NCBI RefSeq assembly: GCF_007678455.1
Contig: NZ_VEEP01000010.1
Coordinates: 148,858 to 212,857 of the forward strand
Length of the DNA: 64,000 nucleotides
Reading direction: 5' to 3'
Origin: Cytobacillus oceanisediminis 2691
Lineage (GTDB): Bacteria; Bacillota; Bacilli; Bacillales; Cytobacillaceae
The notes under the pieces were generated by a model, which worked only from the letters and a program-made list of their open reading frames with translations, was not told where the DNA came from and did not search any database. Positions 35,714-45,043 of the stretch are shown here, one piece after another. The translations under genes and the position numbers were made by a program. The first letter of the stretch is position 1. Every line of letters begins with the position of its first letter.

Positions 35714-37171
35714 TTACAATTCAGGTTGTTGTTTATGGAATTCTGTTGCCTGCTCGAACGCATGGGCAACCTTATATACTGTGCTTTCATCAAAATGGCG
35801 TCCGATGATTTGCAAACCTAGCGGGAGCCCTTTATCAAGTCCGCATGGAACCGAAATGGCCGGCACACCTGCCAGGTTGACCGGGATCGTTAAAATATCA
35901 TTTACGTACATTGTCATCGGGTCTCTTGTATTCTCGCCAAGTTTGAAGGCTGGAGTTGGTGTTGTCGGTCCAACAATGACATCATATTGTTCGAATACTT
36001 TTTCAAAGTCCTGCTTGATCAGTGTACGGACCTTTTGGGCCTTTTTATAGTAAGCATCATAATAACCAGAGCTTAGCGCAAAAGTACCAAGCATAATCCG
36101 GCGTTTTACTTCCTCACCGAAGCCTTCTGCACGAGTCTTTTTATACATTTCAATCAGATTCTCAGCATTTGGTGTACGATAGCCATAGCGGACACCATCA
36201 AAGCGCGCCAGGTTAGCGGACGCTTCGGATGAAGATAAAAGATAATAAGTAGCCAGAGCATACTTGGAGTGCGGCAGGGATACCTCTTCCCATGTAGCTC
36301 CAAGGCGCTCAAGTACTTCAAGTGCGTCCATGACAGATTTGCGCACCTCTTCATTTACGCCCTCGCCGAGATATTCCTTTGGAACGGCGATCCTTAACCC
36401 TTTTATATCGCCAGTCAGGGAACCGATATAATCCGGGATATCCACTTTTGCAGAAGTTGAATCCATCTGGTCGTGGCCCGCGATCGCTTTTAACAGAAAG
36501 GCATTGTCTTCAACATTTCGTGTGATTGGGCCAATTTGGTCCAAAGATGACGCGAAGGCAATCAATCCGAAACGGGAAACAAGTCCGTATGTTGGCTTCA
36601 TGCCGACCACACCACAGAATGATGCCGGCTGCCGGATTGATCCGCCTGTATCAGAACCCAAAGAGAACAGCACTTCACCTGCTGCAACCGAAGCAGCGGA
36701 AGCGCCCGAAGATCCACCTGGAACACGCTCAAGATCCCAAGGGTTGAGCGTTTTTTGGAAGCCAGAGTTTTCATTCGATGATCCCATCGCGAACTCGTCC
36801 ATGTTCAGCTTGCCGATAGTCACCGTTTCAGCCTGCTTCAGCTTCTGGATGACAGTTGCATCGTAAATAGGATTGAAGTTTTCGAGAATCTTGCTCGCTG
36901 CCGTCGTGCGCAATCCGTTCGTGACGATATTATCTTTAATGCCGATTGGCAAGCCGTATAATTTATTGGCTGGAGCGTTTTTCACGGCTTTCTCATCCAA
37001 TGCCTTCGCTGTTGCCCTTGCATTGTCTTCATCCAATGTCAAGAACGACTGTACCTTGCCTTCAACCTCGCCAATCCGCTTGAATGATTCATCGACCAGG
37101 TCGGAAACACTCAGGTCTCTCTTATGTAAAAGCTCATGAAGCTCCGAAATCTTATGTTCAAATAAACTCAT
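35714..37171 (-). CDS. gatA: Glutamyl-tRNA(Gln) amidotransferase subunit A
   Basis: 485 residues. The amidase signature is intact: catalytic Lys in [17 protein letters not shown] near residue 78, and Ser-rich [20 protein letters not shown] followed by [19 protein letters not shown], which provide the Ser-cisSer-Lys triad. GatA releases ammonia from glutamine for GatB. It follows gatC by 11 bases, with GAGGATC as ribosome site. Length equals that of the B. subtilis protein. Confidence 0.97.
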   Translation of the reverse strand: MSLFEHKISELHELLHKRDLSVSDLVDESFKRIGEVEGKVQSFLTLDEDNARATAKALDEKAVKNAPANKLYGLPIGIKDNIVTNGLRTTAASKILENFNPIYDATVIQKLKQAETVTIGKLNMDEFAMGSSNENSGFQKTLNPWDLERVPGGSSGASAASVAAGEVLFSLGSDTGGSIRQPASFCGVVGMKPTYGLVSRFGLIAFASSLDQIGPITRNVEDNAFLLKAIAGHDQMDSTSAKVDIPDYIGSLTGDIKGLRIAVPKEYLGEGVNEEVRKSVMDALEVLERLGATWEEVSLPHSKYALATYYLLSSSEASANLARFDGVRYGYRTPNAENLIEMYKKTRAEGFGEEVKRRIMLGTFALSSGYYDAYYKKAQKVRTLIKQDFEKVFEQYDVIVGPTTPTPAFKLGENTRDPMTMYVNDILTIPVNLAGVPAISVPCGLDKGLPLGLQIIGRHFDESTVYKVAHAFEQATEFHKQQPEL

Positions 37172-37182
37172 CGCCGATCCTC

Positions 37183-37473
37183 CTACTCCATAATTCCAGG
37201 TACTTTGATCTGCCCACCCTGGTGTTCAGGCGCATTCTTTAAAACTTCTTCGCGCGGAAGGCCCTTTTCGGCACGGTCCTCGCGCATAACATTCTTTATT
37301 TCAAGCACATGAGCAGTCGGCTCAACATTATCCGTATTCAGTTCATTCAACTGTTCTGCATATGTAATGATTTTATCCAGCTGGTCTGTCAGCATTTGCG
37401 CCTCTTCCTCAGTAATCGCCAGTCTCGCCAGGTGTGCGACATGCTTCACCTGATCTTCTGAAATCCTTGACAT
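37183..37473 (-). CDS. gatC: Glutamyl-tRNA(Gln) amidotransferase subunit C
   Basis: 96 residues. It begins [20 protein letters not shown] and contains [20 protein letters not shown] and [16 protein letters not shown], characteristic of GatC, which wraps around GatA and stabilises the complex. It is the first gene of gatCAB, with GGAGGTGC before the ATG. Confidence 0.95.
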   Translation of the reverse strand: MSRISEDQVKHVAHLARLAITEEEAQMLTDQLDKIITYAEQLNELNTDNVEPTAHVLEIKNVMREDRAEKGLPREEVLKNAPEHQGGQIKVPGIME

Positions 37474-37687
37474 AATAGCACCTCCATTTTTAAATCGTCA
37501 GACAATAATAATGATCATAGCAAAGTTTTCCGCGTTAAAGCAATACAAGCCTTGCTTTTTGTACTATTTTAACAGAAGTGAAGGAAGATCGCAGATATAT
37601 AATGTCATTTTGCAAATGTGTTCTTCTTTTCATAGTTTGCGGCTGATTTACAGAGGGAAGGAAAAGCCTAAGGAGGGTAAAAAAAAC

Positions 37688-38386
37688 TTGGCTATTTTGA
37701 CTTTTTTTCTGGTAATCCTGTTAGCAGGAGTCCATCTATCTGTAAAATACTACTCCAAATTGATGGAGCAGCCGCGAAAACCAATTCTAAGCTTTGCCGG
37801 CGGTGCATCCGTTGCCTATGTCATCATTCATCTTTTACCTGAATTCCAAAAGATCCAGAAGGAGTTCAATATCCTTATCCCCATCCCAAAAAAATTTGAA
37901 GATTATAGTTTGTACTTAGTTGCGACTGTTGGCTTTATTGCCTTTTATTCTATAAATCATTTTGTGAAATCATCAAAACCGGATACAACCGTCTTTACTT
38001 TTCATATAGGAGCCTTCGTTCTCTATAACTCATTTATAGGCTATTACCTGATTAAAGGGTTGAAGCAGGAGCCTAAATCCTTAATCATTTTCACGGTCGC
38101 TTTCATTCTACACCTGATGGTTAATGATGTGGGGCTTCGGCTGGACCATCAAAAGCGATATGACCCATGGGGTTCGCTGCTACTGGCTCTTTCTGTTTTT
38201 GCGGGTTGGCTGCTCGGCTTCTTCGTCACACTCCCTACCACCTTGTTTGCTCTTTGGTTCAGTTGGCTCGCAGGAGGCATCTTATTAAACACCGTTAAGG
38301 AAGAACTGCCAAAAGAACGCAAAAGCAAGCTGCTTCCGTTTATTTTAGGAGTTGGCATTTCTACATTATTGTTCATTTTTATTTAA
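37688..38386 (+). CDS. Polytopic membrane protein (ZIP-like layout)
   Basis: 232 residues from a TTG at 37688 that follows AAGGAGG; the longer frame from 37511 adds a poorly structured stretch and no ribosome site. About seven membrane helices are visible. The block LSFAGGASVAYVIIHLLPEF resembles the helix-IV motif of ZIP metal transporters (G...H..PE), and DVGLRLDHQKRYDPWG contains further His and Asp. This may be a ZIP-like transporter, but the similarity is short. It is divergent from gatC. Confidence 0.6.
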   Translation: MAILTFFLVILLAGVHLSVKYYSKLMEQPRKPILSFAGGASVAYVIIHLLPEFQKIQKEFNILIPIPKKFEDYSLYLVATVGFIAFYSINHFVKSSKPDTTVFTFHIGAFVLYNSFIGYYLIKGLKQEPKSLIIFTVAFILHLMVNDVGLRLDHQKRYDPWGSLLLALSVFAGWLLGFFVTLPTTLFALWFSWLAGGILLNTVKEELPKERKSKLLPFILGVGISTLLFIFI

Positions 38387-38431
38387 AACTTTTTGATTAT
38401 TGCTGCCGCATCATCCAGCGTCCACACAACA

Positions 38432-38461
38432 AACGGGATGGAATCCATCTCCACCCCGTTT
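38432..38461. terminator. Hairpin between convergent genes
   Basis: AACGGGATGGA and TCCACCCCGTT form an imperfect 10-11-bp stem (38432-38461), with ATCTTTTAT on the plus strand and GTTGTG on the minus strand. Confidence 0.55.
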
Positions 38462-38467
38462 ATCTTT

Positions 38468-38541
38468 TATAATTCCATAAAGCCAGAAGCCCTCTAAAAT
38501 ACATTATAATTCCATAAAGCCAGAAGCCCTCTAAAATACAT
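38468..38541. repeat. Exact 37-bp tandem duplication
   Basis: A 37-bp unit starting TATAATTCCATAAAGCCAGA occurs twice, at 38468-38504 and 38505-38541, ending at the TetR stop codon. It appears to be a recent duplication, as the copies are identical. Confidence 0.9.
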
Positions 38542-39170
38542 TATTTTCTATCCTCGGCAATTCCAAGTGCCATTTTTAAATAGTCCACAAACAATATCGA
38601 TTGCTCCTTGATTTTCAGGTCTGCCCTCGATAACATGGCATCGTCTACAGCTAAGCCGTCGATAAACGTAATGATTGAACGCGCAATAATTTCATGACCA
38701 AACCTCGAGCTGAATTCACCGCTTTTTTGGCCATGTTCAATGATATGCGCAAATATCTTCAAACCATTTTCATATCGAGCGGCCCCGTATTCTCTCCTGT
38801 GTTCATCATTTCTTCCAATAATAAAATACTCAAGTTTTGCCGGCGCTAAAGGATCCATTTCATCATCAGGTTCCCCATCGTTCCCAAACATGGTTTTCAT
38901 CAGCATATTCCAATAAGAGGTAGCATGTTGTTTTACCATATCCAGCGTTACCTCTAATTCTATATCTAAAGCTTCTTCAAGGATTGTTTCAAACACATCT
39001 TCTTTACTAGAAAAATATTGATACAGACCGCCTCTGCTGACACTCGCAGCATCCATGATGTGCTTCATCGTGGCCCGCTCGTAACCATGCTCAATGAACA
39101 CCTCCTTGGCCGCCTGCAGTATCTCAGCTCGACGCTGTTTCATGTGCTCCTGACTTACTTTCGGAGACAT
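38541..39170 (-). CDS. TetR/AcrR-family repressor
   Basis: 209 residues. The N-terminal DNA-binding domain is clear: AEILQAAKEVFIEHGYERAT, then MKHIMDAASVSRGGLYQYFS. The C-terminal ligand-binding domain is long and helical. Its gene overlaps the end of the upstream MFS gene by 47 bases and is the second gene of the operon. Two palindromes with TGTCGTT half-sites in the operon promoter are the likely operators, so the protein represses its own transcript and the efflux pump. The pairing resembles B. subtilis yfiR-yfiS. Confidence 0.88.
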   Translation of the reverse strand: MSPKVSQEHMKQRRAEILQAAKEVFIEHGYERATMKHIMDAASVSRGGLYQYFSSKEDVFETILEEALDIELEVTLDMVKQHATSYWNMLMKTMFGNDGEPDDEMDPLAPAKLEYFIIGRNDEHRREYGAARYENGLKIFAHIIEHGQKSGEFSSRFGHEIIARSIITFIDGLAVDDAMLSRADLKIKEQSILFVDYLKMALGIAEDRK

Positions 39171-40392
39171 TCGTTCTCCCCCGTTCTATGCTGCTTTTAA
39201 AGATTAACCCAACGATTGAGACTGCAATCAGCAAAAGGCCGGTAATCACAAATGTCGGGACAACTCCGAGCACCGTTGCAAGCAAGCCTCCAGCCAATGG
39301 GCCAATGATCGTTGCCGTTGTGGTCACGCTATTCATAACGCCGAATACCCTGCCTGTCATGTGGACAGGAGTTTCAGTCTGGACAGCAGCCTGAAACGGA
39401 ATAAAGACGAAACCGGCTGAAAACCCCGCTAACAACCCCAGCCCTGATCCCCATAAAGCTGGCAGTGCTAAATCAAATCGTGTCAATACAGCCATCATAC
39501 TAAAACTGACGCCAATTCCGCAAACCCCAATAAACAACAGGATTAGCGCATTATAGTCCGTTTTTTTAGCCAAAAGCAGTCCGGTTAAAAACATCCCGAC
39601 CCCAGATGCTGTAACAATATAACCAAACAAATCGGGAGAGGCATTCGGTAATTCCCTCAATAAAACGATGATTTGAGAGTCAGACAGTTGCAAAATCAAG
39701 AGGCTGACCCCTAAAACAATCATACCAACGATTAAGTAACGACTTCCTTTGATGAACCTGATTCCTTCCATGAAATCCTCTTTAAATGTAGAAGCTTCCT
39801 TAGTTTCCGATTCAGTCGGCTTTGCGATTGACTTTGGCAAAGCAAACAGCAGCAGCGCCGAAATGATAAAGGTACCTGAATCGATAAAAAACACTAGCTG
39901 TGTTCCAAAAGCCGAGACCAGCAGGCCGCTTAACAATGGGCCCAACACCTTCGTCCCGGAATCAATCATGGAGGTGATGGACATTGCGCTTTTCATATTT
40001 TCCTGGTCGACCAGTTCTTTAAGCTTGCCATTCTTTGCCGGTACAAATACCGCCGAGAGCATGCCGACGATGAACAAGCATGTATAAACAGTCCATAAAG
40101 ACTCAGCAAAGGCAAGCGCAAGAATAAGTCCGGCCCTAATCAAATCCGAAAATATCATTAATGACTTTCTGTTAAACCTATCAGCAATCGTTCCAGTAAA
40201 TGGCCCAAGAAGCGCCATCGGGACTGCCAAACACAGAATGATAAGAGAAACCTCCATCGGCGATGCTTCCCACTTCAATCCAACCATCGTGATGATCGCC
40301 ACAACACTTAACCAGTCACCAATGCTAGAAATTAACTGTGTCACCATTAATGTGATAAAGCCTTTATTTTTTAAAAGACCGTCCATTGTCAT
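39124..40392 (-). CDS. MFS efflux transporter
   Basis: 422 residues with twelve membrane helices. The N-terminal VTQLISSIGDWLSVVAIITM, then GPFTGTIADRFNRKSLMIFSDLIRA, carries the MFS motif A (G...D....R). It belongs to the MFS_3/MefA-like drug-efflux group. AGGAGGGATGACA precedes the ATG. It is translated ahead of its TetR repressor with a 47-base overlap. The substrate is unknown. Confidence 0.88.
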   Translation of the reverse strand: MTMDGLLKNKGFITLMVTQLISSIGDWLSVVAIITMVGLKWEASPMEVSLIILCLAVPMALLGPFTGTIADRFNRKSLMIFSDLIRAGLILALAFAESLWTVYTCLFIVGMLSAVFVPAKNGKLKELVDQENMKSAMSITSMIDSGTKVLGPLLSGLLVSAFGTQLVFFIDSGTFIISALLLFALPKSIAKPTESETKEASTFKEDFMEGIRFIKGSRYLIVGMIVLGVSLLILQLSDSQIIVLLRELPNASPDLFGYIVTASGVGMFLTGLLLAKKTDYNALILLFIGVCGIGVSFSMMAVLTRFDLALPALWGSGLGLLAGFSAGFVFIPFQAAVQTETPVHMTGRVFGVMNSVTTTATIIGPLAGGLLATVLGVVPTFVITGLLLIAVSIVGLIFKSSIERGRTNVSESKSGAHETASS

Positions 40393-40403
40393 CCCTCCTA
40401 ATT

Positions 40404-40425
40404 AAAACGACATCGGTGTCGTTTT
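40404..40425. promoter_or_regulatory. TetR operator O1
   Basis: Arms AAAACGACA and TGTCGTTTT flank a 4-base centre; the site lies between the promoter and the MFS ribosome site. Confidence 0.75.
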
Positions 40426-40435
40426 ACTTGTTTTT

Positions 40436-40464
40436 ATTATAACGACAACATTGTCGTTTTTCAA
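40436..40464 (-). promoter_or_regulatory. MFS-TetR promoter with operator O2 in its spacer
   Basis: On the minus strand TTGAAA (40464-40459) and TATAAT (40441-40436) are 17 bases apart. The spacer is filled by the palindrome AACGACAA-CA-TTGTCGTT (40441-40458). Binding there would block RNA polymerase. O2 and O1 centres are 35 bp apart. Confidence 0.8.
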
Positions 40465-40507
40465 TGTTATTTTTGTGAATTTTTTGAAAAGTATGATGGT
40501 CATAAAA

Positions 40508-40538
40508 AAATGAGCTAACCCTGCAGGGCTGCTCATTT
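40508..40538 (-). terminator. Terminator of the YueI-like gene
   Basis: AAATGAGC (40508-40515) pairs with GCTCATTT (40531-40538), with TTTTTATG beyond on the minus strand. Confidence 0.85.
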
Positions 40539-40985
40539 CCTAAATAACTTACCAAATCCAGATAAGAAACCCTTTTTCTTGGCCGGTGCCGCTTGGATAA
40601 CAGGTTTCTTTTTACCGAGATAAATTTCCTCCTTATCGATTGCATGGTCATGCGCTAAAACAAGTCCCAACTCGGAATCATAATCTTTATTGGTCACGAT
40701 TGTAAACTCGATACCCCGTTTTTCTGCTGCTTTAATGTATTCTGATAAATATCGATATGATATATTGCCATTTAAAAAAAGATGGGCATTGCGATTTTCA
40801 TCCATCAGCTGCTCAACTTCCGGTTCAACGCCTTTCCTCATGACCTCTCCCTGTGTAAGCGCGATAACAACCCTTTCACGCAAAGTCGTCAGGAACCTTC
40901 TTCTTTCATCAGGCTTCGTCTGCTTCGCACCATGGATCCCCTGCTGCAAATAATCGTCCAACTTGCTGTTGCTCAATCGGTTCAC
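40533..40985 (-). CDS. YueI-family (DUF1694) protein
   Basis: 150 residues. The chain begins with SKLDDYLQQGIHGAKQTKPD, then ERRRFLTTLRERVVIALTQG and HLFLNGNISYRYLSEYIKAA, a pattern of the DUF1694/YueI family, whose fold resembles ribosomal L7Ae-like or related alpha/beta domains. Its C-terminus is basic (KKKGFLSGFGKLFRK). The function is unknown. The gene is alone, with phased array 3 upstream. Confidence 0.8.
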   Translation of the reverse strand: MNRLSNSKLDDYLQQGIHGAKQTKPDERRRFLTTLRERVVIALTQGEVMRKGVEPEVEQLMDENRNAHLFLNGNISYRYLSEYIKAAEKRGIEFTIVTNKDYDSELGLVLAHDHAIDKEEIYLGKKKPVIQAAPAKKKGFLSGFGKLFRK

Positions 40986-41081
40986 CCCTAACTTATTGTA
41001 ACTTCCGTTTAACTTTTCATGGTATCCTTTATATTACTCCTTCGTCCTCACTTGGGCTAACCTTCTACCTTCCCAAGCATC

Positions 41082-41500
41082 GATGATGGACAGTTCTTTC
41101 GCTTTTCCCTCAATTTTTGTCCATCATAGGCTCGATGACGGACACTTTTTTCGTATTTCCTTCGATTTTTGTCCGCATAGCCTTGTTGACGGACACTTTT
41201 TTCGATTTTCCTTCGATTTTTGTCCATCATAGCCTCGGTGACGGACACTTTTTTCGATTTTCCTTCGATTTTTGTCCGTCATAACCTTGATGACGGACAC
41301 TTTTTTCGTGTTTCCTTGGATTTTTGTCCATCATAGCCTTGTTGACGGACACTTTTTTCGTATTCCCTTCGATTTTTGTCCATCATTGCCTTGATGACGG
41401 ACAGTTCTTTCGTGTTCAGCACTATTTTTGTCCCTCATTGCCTTGATGACGGACAGTTATTTCTTTTTCCACAGTTTTTTTGTCCGTCATTACCTCAATG
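41082..41500. repeat. Phased array 3: eight 52-bp units
   Basis: Units beginning GATGACGGACA start near 41082, 41134, 41185, 41237, 41289, 41341, 41393 and 41445, spacing 51-52 bp. Each continues with CTTTTTTCGNNTTNCCTTCG-type sequence and then TTTTTGTCCRTCAT, which forms a 10-bp inverted repeat with the next unit's ATGACGGACA. The array is between the aceA terminator and the YueI-like gene. Confidence 0.9.
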
Positions 41501-41645
41501 ACACTCAAAAACCATAAAACCATGCTGATCCTTCATTTTCTGTCTATGATGGCAAAAAACAGCGGCATCTTTCCACTAATACTATGTATGTTCCCGCCCA
41601 TTTGTCTGTGCTAGTTTAAGGTTAACCTATTTTGAGCAAAAAAAA

Positions 41646-41670
41646 CCTTCTCTTCGCAGCGAAGAGAAGG
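41646..41670 (-). terminator. Terminator of aceB-aceA
   Basis: CCTTCTCTTCGC (41646-41657) pairs with GCGAAGAGAAGG (41659-41670; the innermost pairs open to give a loop), followed by TTTTTTTGC on the minus strand. Confidence 0.9.
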
Positions 41671-41798
41671 ACACAAATAGGAGAATGCAAGGTAAAAAAA
41701 ATCAAAAACTAATATGGTAAATCCACGCCTGAGTTGGAGGGCCCAGGCATGGAGAAAACCCGTTAAGCTCAGCCGATGGACCTGGCTGACAGACTAGT

Positions 41799-43079
41799 TT
41801 AAGAAGCGGTGAACTGTGCTTCTTCCGTAGATCCTTTCAGGGCAGTAGTTGAGGAAGTTCCTCCGGAAATGACCATTGATACATCATCGAAATAGCCTGT
41901 TCCGACTTCACGCTGGTGTCTTGTTGCTGTGTAGCCGTGCTGCTCGCTTGCGAACTCAGCTTGCTGAAGCTCGGAGTATGCAGCCATGCCGCGCTCTTTG
42001 TAGCCGCGAGCCAGTTCGAACATGCTGTGGTTCAGTGCATGGAAGCCTGCAAGTGTAACGAATTGGAACTTGTAGCCCATTTTGCCAAGCTCGACCTGGA
42101 ACTTTGCGATGGTTTCGTCATCCAGCTTCTTTTTCCAGTTGAATGATGGTGAGCAGTTGTATGCAAGCAGCTTGCCAGGGAACTTTTCATGGATAGCTTC
42201 TGCAAAGCGGCGAGCTTCTTCTAGATCAGGCTCGGACGTTTCACACCAGACAAGGTCAGCATATGGAGCATAAGCAAGGCCGCGGGCGATTGCCTGGTCA
42301 AGGCCAGCCTTCACGCGGAAGAAACCTTCAGGCGTCCGGTCACCTGTGATGAACGGTGCATCATATGGATCGACATCGCTTGTGATCAAATCTGCTGCAT
42401 TCGCATCAGTACGGGCAACTATCAGGGTTGGCGTACCCATGACATCTGCCGCAAGTCGGGCGGCAATCAGGTTACGTACAGCTGTCTGTGTCGGAAGAAG
42501 TACTTTTCCGCCAAGGTGTCCGCATTTCTTTTCAGAAGAAAGCTGGTCCTCAAAGTGTACGCCTGCTGCTCCGGCTTCAATCATGCCCTTCATTAGTTCG
42601 AACACGTTCAGCTGGCCGCCGAAGCCTGCTTCTGCATCTGCCACGATCGGTGCGAACCAGTCGATTGAATCGTCTCCCTCACCATGAGTGATCTGGTCAG
42701 CACGCTGCAAAGCTTGGTTGATGCGCTTAACTACCGCCGGAACACTATTCGCAGGGTACAAGCTCTGGTCAGGATACATATTCCCGGAAAGGTTCGCGTC
42801 CGCTGCAACCTGCCATCCACTCAGGTAGATTGCCTTCAAGCCTGCTTTTACCTGCTGGACTGCCTGATTCCCAGTTAACGCGCCAAGTGCATTGACGAAG
42901 TCTTCTTCATTTACAAGCTTCCAAAGCTTCTCTGCGCCGCGGCGTGCCAGTGTATATTCAATATCAATCGAACCGCGAAGCTTAATTACATCCTCCGCAG
43001 AATACGTTCTCTCTACTCCAGCCCATCTGTTATCCATTTCCCAGCTTTCCTGTAATTGCTTTACACGATCTTGAGTCAT
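41799..43079 (-). CDS. aceA: Isocitrate lyase
   Basis: 426 residues. The catalytic motif [11 protein letters not shown] is present near residue 185, with Mg-binding blocks [15 protein letters not shown] and [16 protein letters not shown], and the substrate-contact segment [11 protein letters not shown]. The enzyme splits isocitrate into glyoxylate and succinate. It follows aceB by 46 bases, so both glyoxylate-shunt genes form one operon allowing growth on acetate or fatty acids. Strong GGAGG ribosome site. Confidence 0.96.
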   Translation of the reverse strand: MTQDRVKQLQESWEMDNRWAGVERTYSAEDVIKLRGSIDIEYTLARRGAEKLWKLVNEEDFVNALGALTGNQAVQQVKAGLKAIYLSGWQVAADANLSGNMYPDQSLYPANSVPAVVKRINQALQRADQITHGEGDDSIDWFAPIVADAEAGFGGQLNVFELMKGMIEAGAAGVHFEDQLSSEKKCGHLGGKVLLPTQTAVRNLIAARLAADVMGTPTLIVARTDANAADLITSDVDPYDAPFITGDRTPEGFFRVKAGLDQAIARGLAYAPYADLVWCETSEPDLEEARRFAEAIHEKFPGKLLAYNCSPSFNWKKKLDDETIAKFQVELGKMGYKFQFVTLAGFHALNHSMFELARGYKERGMAAYSELQQAEFASEQHGYTATRHQREVGTGYFDDVSMVISGGTSSTTALKGSTEEAQFTAS

Positions 43080-43125
43080 TTTTTGTTCCTCCTTATGGTT
43101 GTTTTATATGAAATCTATCAATCTA

Positions 43126-44721
43126 TTAAGCTAAAGCCTGATAGCCAGGCAATGTTAAAAACTCAACAAAATCATCATTTAATATCAGCTGATCAAACAG
43201 CTCTGCTGCCTGCTCGAATTTTCCGTTTGCAAATACCGCTTCGCCGACTTCCAGCTTAATTTTTTCAAGTTCTTCTCCCTTTAGTTCATGGTACATTTCA
43301 ACTGTCACTTTGCGCCCATCGTCGAGAACGCCTTTTGGATGACGGATCCATTGCCATAGCTGGGCCCTGGAGATTTCTGCTGTAGCTGCGTCCTCCATGA
43401 GGTTATGGATTGGAGCTGCGCCTCTTCCATTCAGCCAGGAGGCTACATATTGGATGCCGACATTGATATTCATGCGCACGCCCGCTTCTGTTATAGTGCC
43501 TTCTGGTACAGCAAGCAGGTCAGCTCCTTTTACCTCAATATCCATTTGCTTTCCAGAATAAATCTGGTTCGGCTGCGGCATCTCTTTATTGAAAGCCTCC
43601 ATGGCTACAGGTACCAGCCCTGGATGTGCGACCCATGTGCCATCATGACCGTCGCGGGCTTCGCGTTCTTTGTCGGCCTGTACCTTTGCGAATGCTTCAG
43701 CATTTGCTTCCTCATCGTTTTTAATCGGGATTTGCGCCGCCATGCCGCCCATTGCCGGTGCCTTGCGGCGGTGGCAAGTCTGGATGGTCAGCAAGGAATA
43801 CGACCTCATGAATGGTACTGTCATCGTGACCTGTGAGCGGTCCGGTAAAATCACATCATCTTGTGAACGCAGTTTTTTCAGATAGCTGAAAATATAATCC
43901 CATCGTCCGCAGTTCAAACCAGCGGAGTGCTCTTTCAGTTCATATAAAATCTCATTCATTTCGAATGAAGCCAAGATCGTTTCGATCAAAACAGTTGCTT
44001 TAATCGTTCCCTGTGGAATGCCGAGGTGATTCTGTGCATAAACGAACACATCATTCCATAGGCGCGCTTCAAGGTGGCTCTCCATCTTAGGAAGGTAAAA
44101 GTATGGGCCTGTGCCCTGCTTCACCAGCATTTTCGCATTATGGAAAAAGTACATCGCGAAATCGAATAATCCGCCGGAAATCGGGTTGCCATCGAGCAAT
44201 ACATGTTTTTCCTCCAGGTGCCAACCTCTTGGGCGAACCATTAAAACAGCTGTTTTTTCGTTCAGTTGATACTTTTTTCCGTTGGGATTTTCAAAAGAGA
44301 TTGTCCGGTTGACTGCATCTCTTAGATTGATCTGGCCTTCCACAATCGCTTCCCATGTCGGCGAAGTTGAATCTTCACAGTCTGCCATGAAAATTTTTGC
44401 TCCGGAATTAAGTGCGTTGATGACCATCTTTCTGTCAGTTGGGCCTGTGATTTCTACCCGCCGGTCCTGCAGGTCTTTCGGCAGCGGCGCGATTGTCCAC
44501 CCGCTTTCCCGAATATGCTTTGTTTCTGGCAGGAAATCCGGAAGCTTGCCGGAAATGATTTCTACCTGGCGCTTTTGCCGTGCCGCCAGAAGGTCCACCC
44601 GACGTTCACCGAAGTGCCGTTCAAGCCGCTCTGCAAAATCAAGAGCCTCTGGTGTCAAAATTTCTTCGTATCCGCTTTTCATGGTGCCAACAATTTCAAT
44701 CCCTGTAGTTTGTGTCGGCAT
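43126..44721 (-). CDS. aceB: Malate synthase A
   Basis: 531 residues, typical of the A form. Motifs include IFMADCEDSTSPTWEAIVEGQINL, MVRPRGWHLEEKHVLLDG, PYFYLPKMESHLEARLWNDVF, CGRWDYIFSYLKKL and the C-terminal NGRGAAPIHNLMEDAATAEI. The enzyme condenses glyoxylate with acetyl-CoA to malate. It is first in the aceB-aceA operon, with AAAGGGGTGA before the ATG. Phased array 4 is about 70 bp upstream of the promoter. Confidence 0.96.
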   Translation of the reverse strand: MPTQTTGIEIVGTMKSGYEEILTPEALDFAERLERHFGERRVDLLAARQKRQVEIISGKLPDFLPETKHIRESGWTIAPLPKDLQDRRVEITGPTDRKMVINALNSGAKIFMADCEDSTSPTWEAIVEGQINLRDAVNRTISFENPNGKKYQLNEKTAVLMVRPRGWHLEEKHVLLDGNPISGGLFDFAMYFFHNAKMLVKQGTGPYFYLPKMESHLEARLWNDVFVYAQNHLGIPQGTIKATVLIETILASFEMNEILYELKEHSAGLNCGRWDYIFSYLKKLRSQDDVILPDRSQVTMTVPFMRSYSLLTIQTCHRRKAPAMGGMAAQIPIKNDEEANAEAFAKVQADKEREARDGHDGTWVAHPGLVPVAMEAFNKEMPQPNQIYSGKQMDIEVKGADLLAVPEGTITEAGVRMNINVGIQYVASWLNGRGAAPIHNLMEDAATAEISRAQLWQWIRHPKGVLDDGRKVTVEMYHELKGEELEKIKLEVGEAVFANGKFEQAAELFDQLILNDDFVEFLTLPGYQALA

Positions 44722-44774
44722 TTACTGTCTTCACCCCTTTTTGTTATAGTACAGTATCAATAACTCTAATATGT

Positions 44775-44802
44775 ATTATATAACAGACTTTTAAGATTGC
44801 AA
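44775..44802 (-). promoter_or_regulatory. Sigma-A promoter of aceB-aceA
   Basis: On the minus strand TTGCAA (44802-44797) and TATAAT (44780-44775) are separated by 16 bases, about 54 bases upstream of the aceB ATG. Confidence 0.6.
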
Positions 44803-44872
44803 CTATTTTGCGGGATTTTTCTGAAAAATTTTTAAAATAGGTCTATAGTCCTTATCCATAAATAGGTAAACA

Positions 44873-44985
44873 GTGCAATTTTGCTTATGAAGCGTGCGAT
44901 TATGTAGTCTTATCGTGCAATTCGTCCTCTTTTCGGTGCAATTAATAGCGGGGATAGTGCAATTCCTGGTCTTTACCGTGCAATT
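44873..44985. repeat. Phased array 4: six GTGCAATT boxes, exactly 21 bp apart
   Basis: GTGCAATT (one variant GTGCGATT) begins at 44873, 44894, 44915, 44936, 44957 and 44978. The 13 bases between boxes are not conserved. It lies between the rocA terminator and the aceB promoter. Confidence 0.95.
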
Positions 44986-45003
44986 AATGTTTCCAACACA
45001 AAA

Positions 45004-45032
45004 AATCCCCCTCTCTCAACGAGAAGGGGATT
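45004..45032 (-). terminator. Terminator of rocA
   Basis: AATCCCCCTCTC (45004-45015) pairs with GAGAAGGGGATT (45021-45032) with one wobble, followed by TTTTTGTG on the minus strand. Confidence 0.88.
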
Positions 45033-45043
45033 CCAAATCTGTA

